A stretch of 64,000 nucleotides of DNA, taken from contig WOAB01000232.1 of the NCBI GenBank assembly GCA_027886185.1, forward strand, positions 2,232,001-2,296,000, read 5' to 3'. The notes below the pieces were generated by a model. The model was not told the origin of the DNA. It did no database searches and worked only from the letters and a program-made list of their open reading frames with translations. A program made the translations under genes and the position numbers. Numbering within the stretch: the stretch's first letter is position 1; each line of letters opens with the position of its first letter. Shown piece after piece: positions 56,870-64,000 of this stretch. Origin of the DNA: Rheum nobile (taxonomy: Eukaryota > Streptophyta > Magnoliopsida > Caryophyllales > Polygonaceae).

Positions 56870-59800
56870 TCCAATGTGCTTGATTCCCTTAGACCTAGTG
56901 TGGCAATCATGCTTGGGGTTAGTTAAAGGTTTAGTTAACGGGTCTGATATGTTGTCATTTGTATGAACTTTGCAAAGCTTCACATTTCCTTTGTCGGCAT
57001 AATCTTGAATGATGTGGAACTTCATGAGCATGTGTCTACATGTGGAGTTTGAACTTGGCTCCTTGGATTAGGCAATGGCACCATTGTTGTCACAATAGAT
57101 GTCAATTGTCATAGCACAACTAGGAACAACACCACGCGACAATGTATTCAACTTCTGTTCTAGAATTAACCATTGTACTTTGTTTTGAAATCTTCCAACT
57201 TACTGCTCCTCCATTTAGATTGAAGATGTATCCCTATTGTGATCGGAAATCCTCTCTATCTGTTTGGAAACTTGCATCAACATATCCTTGAATGACTAAC
57301 TCATCATCACCTACATACACCAATAAATCATCCATCCATCTTAAGTATTTTAGGATGTTCATAGCTTCATTCCAATGTGTTATTGAAAAACATTTCTCCA
57401 GTCATTCCTTGACGGACCCCAGCATAGGAATGTCATTTCCTATGAGTATGTCATCCACATACAGTACTAGAAAAACCACTTTTCTCCCACTAAACTTCAT
57501 GTAAACACAGGCTTCTTCTTAACATCTTATGAAATAAAAATGTTTGAATGCCTCATCAAATCAGAGGTTTCAACTCCTTGATACTTGCTTAAGGTCATAA
57601 ATAGACTTCTTAAGCTTGAATACTTTTCTAGGATTTTCTAGATCCTCAAAACCCTCATGTTGTATCATGTACACATCCTGCTTCTAATACCCATTTAAAA
57701 AGACGGTTTTAACATCCATCTTCCAAATCTCATAGTTGTAATGAATTGAAAATGCTATGATTATCCAAAAGGATCTAAGCATAATAACTGGTGAAAATGT
57801 TTCATCATAGTCAATATTATGAATAAGTCTACAGCCTTTTACAACCAATATTGCTTTGAAAACTGATACGTTTCCATCATCGTCTATTTTGAGTTTGAAA
57901 CCCATTTACATCCTATTGGTGTTACCTCATTTGGCAAATCAATCAAGTCTCATACTTGATTTTCAGACATGGAATCCATTTCAAACTTCATTACTAATTT
58001 ACTACACGCCATTTTTAGAAGTCTAGACTCGTCATAGCTTCCTTATAAGTAGTAGGCTTTTCGCTTTCTAAAAGTAAGATATCGTAATTTGCAGTGAATA
58101 TGAAATCAACATAATTCTTTGGTCGTATTCTGGACCTATCAAATCTATGTGTGGGTTGAACAACATGAGGATCTTCCACAACAATTTGTGGATTCTCACT
58201 AGAATCATATTCTAAAGGGACGGTAAAAGCGGGATCTTGAGACTCCACTATTTTCGGTATATGAGTGGCCTCCCCTTGCGGGATTGCATTGCCAAATACC
58301 ATTATCTCAAACATGGTGTAATCCATGTCATTTTGTTGTTCAGTTTGTTGCTTTTCTCGAACTTCTTTGACATGTACGTTTCTCTTGCTTGACTCTTTGG
58401 AAATAAAATCATTTTCCAAAAAGACACTATCCCGAGCAACAACACTCTATGCTCACTAGGATTGTAGAAATAGTATCATTTTGTTTCTTTAGGATACACT
58501 ATAAAAAATCATTTATCTAATTTTGGTGCAAGCTTTTCTTAGAGTAAACATTTTACATAAGCTATAAATCCCTAGATCTTGAGAAAAACAAACTTGGAAC
58601 TCTTCTAGTCCATAACTCATATGATATTTTATCTACAGCTTTTGTCAAAGTCCTGTTTAGTGTGAACATTACATATCCCCACAATAATATTAGAAGATAA
58701 GCAAAACTCATTATAAAACAAACCATGTTCAAGCAAAGTTATATTTCTCCTTTCAAATACATCTTTCAATTGTGGTGTTCCTGGTGGAGTTAGTTGTAAA
58801 AAAAATCTCACAACTCCTTAAATGATGATCAAATTCTGAACTCAAATATTCACCACCATGATCATATCGTAATGCTTTAATTTTCTTACTAAGTTAATTT
58901 TCTACTTTATTATGAAACTCTTTGATCTTTTCCAAAAGATTCAGACTTATGTTTTATTAAGTATATGTATCCATATCTACTTAAATCACCAGTAAAAGTT
59001 ATGAAGTACTTGTAACCACCTCTAGCTTCTGCGCTTATTGGTTCACATACATTTGTATGTATTAGGCCAAAAGTTCATTTGCCCTTTCACTTACTCCATT
59101 AAAAAGTGATCTTGTCATCTTTCCCATTAAGCAATACTCACATGTTTCAAAAGATTCACAATTAAATGAGGCTAGAACTCTAAAAGTCCATCCTTTTGGA
59201 GCTTCTTCATGCGATTTAAGCTAATGTGACCTAAACGACAATGTCATAGATATGTAGTGTTCAGATCATTTGATTCGTGTCTTTTAGTATTTATGTTTTA
59301 GACAGTGGATACTAAATCCATCACATAGAGTCCATTACTCAGTGGAGCATTCGCATAAAATATATCTTGCTTATAAATATAAAAATATTCATTCTTAATG
59401 ATAAAATAATATACTTCAATATCCAAAACATGAGTTGAAATAAGGTTTCTAGTGATAGAGGGAATGAAATAGCAATTATTCATTACTAAAACTAAACTAG
59501 AAGGTAAAGGCAAACTAAACTCCTATTGCTAGTGCAACAACTCTTGCTCCATTTCCAGCGCGTAGGTCTACCTCTCCCTTAGTCAAGCTTCTACTTCTTC
59601 TTAGTCCTTACACATTCAAAATAATATGAGAATTAACCACATCTAATATCTAATACACAAGTTGAATCTTTTGCTGCTAGGATTTTTATACATATATACC
59701 TAAATTGAAACTCACAATTAGATTCTTATTATATTCCGTGTATTTGGGAAGTTTCTCTTCCAATGCCCCTTTGCATTGCAATAGAAACATTTGCGGTCAG

Positions 59801-60553
59801 CAACTACTTTAGCCTTTTTAGGAGCCTTTGGCTTAGGATGAGCAACTTCTTTGCTCTTTCCTTACATATGCCTCTTCTTACCAGTAGCCCATTTCTTGAA
59901 CCTTTTTCCCATATTGACCATGAGAACTTCTTTCTTTGGTTCAACATGATGTTTTGCTCAATAGTCTTGAGCATCCCATGAAGTTCTTCAAGACTTTTCC
60001 CAACTCCACTTATATTGACGTCTAGTCTAAATTGAGTGGAACCATCATCTAGAGAGTGCAATATAATGCCAGTAATAAACTCTTGGCTATATGAGAACCC
60101 AAGTCTTTCCATGTTCTCAAAGTCCAATCATTTTGAACACATGAGCACTGACTAGCTTTCCTTTCTCGAGTTTGGACTAGAGAATTGCCTTGTGGATCTC
60201 ATACCTTTCCATCATCGCATGTTACTGGAACATGACTTTTAGTGTGTGAATGATGGTGCTAGCATCCATCCTTTCAAACCTCTTTTAAAGGTTCGAATCC
60301 ATGGAAGCCAGCATAAGGCAAGTGACAATCACTCACTTTTCTCTAATTTCCTTTTTAGTTGCCTTTTCAGCTTCAATAGGAGTCTCACTCCGAATTGGGA
60401 TAGGAGTGTCAAGGACATTTTCTCGTTCGTCCTTCAAATCTAAGAACAATTCTCAGGTTTCTTTCTCAATCGATGAAGTTGTTGTCATTTATTTTTTTCC
60501 TTCTCAAGGATTGAACGCATGTTGATGATTGTGTGGTTATCATTTCCAGACAT
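56870..60553 (-). pseudogene. Decayed Ty1/copia element, gag to RNase H
   Basis: Reading leftward from an ATG at 60553: gag with SLEELHGMLKTIEQN (near 59990), a zinc knuckle CFYCNAKGHWKRN lacking its last Cys (near 59775), protease-integrase strips, the linker RFDRSRIRPKNYVDF (near 58130), RT start (VVKGCRLIHNIDYDETFSPV, WKMDVKTVFLNG), and RNase H end (DNISDPLTKPL, near 56950). Stops and frameshifts every 100-200 bp. LTRs were not identified. It differs from the copia element at 7303-15455. Confidence 0.85.
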
Positions 60554-60720
60554 GATATCTACAATAGAAATAATATGCAAATTGTAAATTATACTTGTCA
60601 TACAAAACCTTAAACAATTTAAACATGCTTCAAACATAAATAAGTTAATGTACATTTTATTCAAATAATATTTGTCCCTTATAAATAAAATGATTCTAAG
60701 ATCTTATCTTAGATAAAACT

Positions 60721-61003
60721 TAAGCGTACTTTGACACTTTCCTAAGTCCTATATGATTAAGTAAGTAACTTTTACTAGTTATAACATTTATAACTCTCGA
60801 TTGATAGGCTACATGTCATGCATGTTAGATTTCTCTCTATGTCTCAAAACACAAAACTTTATCTTTTAGTATTTTGTTGAGTATAACCAAACCAAGGTTG
60901 TAACATGACATGTAGCCTATCAATCGAGAGTTATAAATGTTATAACTAGTAAAAGTTACTTACTTAATCATATATGACTTAGGAAAGTGTCAAAGTATGC
61001 TTA
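60721..61003. repeat. Inverted repeat with 100-bp arms
   Basis: Arms 60721-60820 and 60904-61003 are reverse complements with two mismatches. The 83-bp spacer contains GAGTATAACCAAACCAAGG, which recurs in direct orientation just after the right arm (near 61025). It lies immediately upstream of the copia gag start. Confidence 0.92.
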
Positions 61004-61466
61004 GGTTTTAAACTTTTATTTTATTGAGTATAACCAAACCAAGGTTGTAAACCCTTTATATAGACTTCTCTATGACCCCTAAAACCCATAAGATCTAATC
61101 TTTAGATATTACACTCCATCTTTTGGATCTTCATCGTTAATACTCATTTGGATCTTTATCATGTTATTTTCATAGGATCTTCTTTTTTGCTTTACATAAT
61201 GTAACTCGAATCTAATTGCTTGAAATTAAATTACAAAAATACATAACGATACACATACCATGTATAAGAAAACAATAACGATACACTTATCGTATTTTCT
61301 ATCCTATTTCGGGTCATACCAGTCACCTCTTACAATAATAATATCATAATTTTAATCATACAAACAATTTTAATATCAAATATTATACATTCATCCAATC
61401 ATACTAATAGACTTCAAATTTTAACTAATGAAAATTACTCATAAGATAATTAATTAAACCTCTACT
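61004..61466. other. Upstream region of the decayed copia element
   Basis: A TATA-like strip (CTTTATATAGAC, near 61052) could belong to a copia LTR, but LTR ends could not be placed. No gene seen. Confidence 0.35.
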
Positions 61467-61874
61467 CACTAGTAGAAGAAAGATTTTTTTATCACGGTTT
61501 TGCAAAGGTTACTACGGTTATGAACCGTGGTAAACTTGGTTGTGGTAAACATGTTTATCATAGTGGCATATTTACCACGGTTGTTCAACCGTGGTCAATG
61601 TGACAATCGTGGTACAAATGTAATAGTAGTAAAAAAAGTCAACCGTGGTAAAATTGAATCTTAGTAGATTATTCTAAACCGTGGTAAAAAAGTATAATCG
61701 CGGTAAAATTATACCGTATTAAATTTGATCGAATCGTGATAAATCGTTAACCCTGCATAAACCGAGGTAAATGCGCACCTCTCTTTTTTATAATATATAT
61801 TATACCATACATATAATCTTCAATTATCAAAATGGATAAAATAATTTCAAAATATCATACATCAATGTATTGTC

Positions 61875-61906
<32 letters not shown>

Positions 61907-63426
61907 AAGGTCGGAGTCTCACAAGCATAATGTGGAAAACCTAGTCATTCTACTAAGTTAAGTGCAATATGTTGCAAAAAAAGTATGAAACACACATGTT
62001 CTATGTACTAAATAATCTATGAAGCTCTGCACAAACATTGCACATTGATCTTGAATCACATATATCTTGTCTTCTGAATATGGTATGGACCCATCAAACT
62101 TTGGATAATGTCATATATAAACTTAGATTAGAAATGATTTTAAAGATTAATATATATATTTAATTATTAAAAATTGGATATACCTTTTCAGAGATAGTCT
62201 TATCCTTTATGGATGATCTCGTGTATAAATCGAAGAGCATAATATACACAAGCAATATTCTTGGTCTGCTTAGGGCACTACAAAGAAAACAATCCTTACA
62301 TGGGAGAAATGTATTATTTGTTGTAGAAATTCTAATGGAAGAAGTAATTATACATCACAAAATGCAACTAACCTTTATTATAAGAGAAAGGGGCAATCAA
62401 CTTAGTCTAGATATAAGCAACTTCCTATAAAATAGTCGACAAAGCTACCGCTCATCCTTAATGAAAGAATTGTCATCGTTTGAATGAAGATTATAACACT
62501 AGAAGATATGAATGATTAATGTCACTTGCTTTGTACTTTCTAAAGCAAAGATTTCATACCTTTCTTGACAAGTTTGTAGAAACATAGTGATACTTCACTT
62601 GGTAAACATTAGAAATATAACATTGATCTTAAAGTGGCCTTTCAGAGGTTAGTACGCTATATGTTTAGTCCCTATTTAAATGAAATTGTGTAATACATAT
62701 AAACATTATAACTGTAATATATTGTGTATATGGAAATTATTAGTCCATAGATGAAAGTATACTACAATCCATCAAGCACATTATAAATATTATACGTAGT
62801 AATCCCACAAAAGTCAAAACATCATCAAATTATAGCATATTTACTTCACAATACTGCAAACAACATTTCAAAATCTTTCTTAACCATCCAATAACCCTAG
62901 TTTCAAACCAAACATGTTCATTGAAACAAATAATAGATAGATATAAACAAACAGCATTTTAAACAAATTACTAAAATCAAAAGATTAAACCAATAAGACA
63001 ATACTGCTTCTCTTGTACATTTCATCAAATACCTAAAGTGCATACTTTCTCCTTATATAATAAACCGAATATTAAGAGATTTAATACCAAATGATTAAAT
63101 TCATCAAATACAAATCAAAATAACTTATGGTGATAAATCCATCAATTTCTCAAAACCTAGGCTCAAGTTCAAGTTTCTACCTTAACTTAATTCAAACAAA
63201 TGAGAATGAAGAACTCACGATAGAGTTGGAGAACCAAGGTAAGCTTTATAATGGTGGTAGGGCTGACCATGACTTGCCTTGGTCGGGGTGCAGATCTGGG
63301 TGCGACTTCACGGCTAGGGCGGTGTGATGATGAGCTCAATGGTGTGAATGAGGTCGGGGTCAAGTCGAGGCGGAGTGGCTCGAGGTCACCAGATCTGGGA
63401 ATGGTCTGGGTTAGTAATAGGGAGAG
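61467..63426 (+). mobile_element. CACTA transposon terminus
   Basis: CACTAGTAGAAGAAAG at 61467 is a typical CACTA (En/Spm) end. Over the next 320 bp, ACCGTGGTAAA motifs occur at least five times, mixed with inverted ACGGTT forms, the expected subterminal transposase-binding array. No transposase domain could be recognised in 61800-63426, and no opposite terminus is in the window. The far boundary is set only by the LTR starting at 63427. Confidence 0.7.
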
Positions 63427-63921
63427 TGTAATACCCCTCATTTTTAGTAAGGGTATTTGGGTAATTTCCCCAACTCTCGTTCTGTAATCGTGTCGCTTCT
63501 GGCGAAGTTTGGAAATTATGTAACGCGTATAATCTCTGTAATAATTTCCTAAGCATTATAATATACATTCGATATATTTTCGAGGCTTAGAATATTTGTT
63601 TGGGTACAAATATTAATTATTTTGGGATTTTGGCACGTGTTCAATCTTTTCCCGGGCAAAAAGACGCGAACAAGTATTTTTCGCGACCGCGGAAGATTTT
63701 TGCGACCACGGAAAATGATTTGTCGTCGTCCATGCGAACAGGTATTTTCTGCGATCGCGGAAGATTTCCGCGACTGCAGAAAACAATTCATTGTCGTCTT
63801 CAACGGCTTCGCTGGTTGAGCTCGTCATCGATTCATCGGGGGAGGGAGCTGGAGCGGTTCGCCTGGCCTCCTCGATGGCTATAAAAGGTTGATCGATGGG
63901 GGAGGTTTGTCATCCAGATCT

Positions 63922-64000
<79 letters not shown>
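63427..64000 (+). mobile_element. Tekay-like LTR, 5' part, runs off the window
   Basis: Starts TGTAATACCCCTC. Four CGCGACCGCGGAA-like motifs lie at 63678-63780, about 100 bp upstream of a TATA box (CTATAAAAGG, 63879-63888), followed by a CT microsatellite. The layout matches the LTRs at 31966 and 35564. Confidence 0.8.
63926..64000. repeat. CT dinucleotide microsatellite
   Basis: At least 37 CT units, reaching the window end, just downstream of the TATA box in the presumed LTR leader. Confidence 0.97.

Noticed and set aside
1..64000. CRISPR arrays, rRNA or tRNA genes, organellar insertions
   Set aside because: None seen by eye. The only tRNA-like strips are 12-14 nt primer binding sites.

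Overview
The window looks like repeat-rich plant nuclear DNA, most likely from a eudicot. Almost every recognisable coding segment is a plant-lineage transposable element: Ty3/gypsy Tat and Tekay/Del types, Ty1/copia, hAT and Tourist MITEs, a CACTA end, Helitrons and a TRIM. The few cellular gene pieces have plant-type introns. I see no bacterial, organellar or viral block and cannot name the species.

Layout. 1-3.4 kb: a Pif1-type Helitron helicase pseudogene cut by a Tekay-like LTR and a hAT-like repeat. 3.7-7.0 kb: a hAT MITE (8-bp TSD) and the only plausible resident gene, a multi-exon minus-strand gene with a presequence-like N-terminus and a weak kelch-like second exon. 7.3-15.5 kb: a minus-strand copia element split by a 5.2-kb solo LTR (TSD CCATA), which itself holds a hAT MITE (8-bp TSD) and a small Helitron. 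15.5-32 kb: a Tat-lineage element (Tat1), nearly intact in its pol, split exactly between reverse transcriptase and RNase H by a complete 9.4-kb Tekay-type element with both LTRs, TSD CATGA and an intact gag. Tat1 carries antisense ORFs downstream of integrase. 32-35 kb: a second, internally deleted Tekay element. 35-46 kb: an older, decayed Tat element (Tat2) with a solo LTR in its protease and a second solo LTR of another family in its integrase; that second LTR holds a tandem-plus-inverted TRIM array. 46.6 kb: a hAT insertion with an inverted copy of its own flank. 48.5-52.9 kb: a Helitron carrying exon fragments of at least four unrelated cellular genes. 53-64 kb: LTR fragments, a second solo LTR of the 41-kb family, a Tourist MITE, a decayed copia element, a 100-bp-arm inverted repeat, a CACTA end and the start of a further Tekay-like LTR that runs off the window.

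How it fits together. Target-site duplications and rejoining reading frames give a nested insertion history at six places. The most unusual signal is a pair of adjacent hairpins in the downstream part of every Tekay-like LTR long enough to contain it. It is kept across subfamilies whose sequence differs, with at least one compensatory base-pair change. Other unusual items are the exon-collecting Helitron, the antisense ORFs (one resembling a PB1-like domain) in two Tat elements, the TRIM array, and the insertion-associated palindrome.
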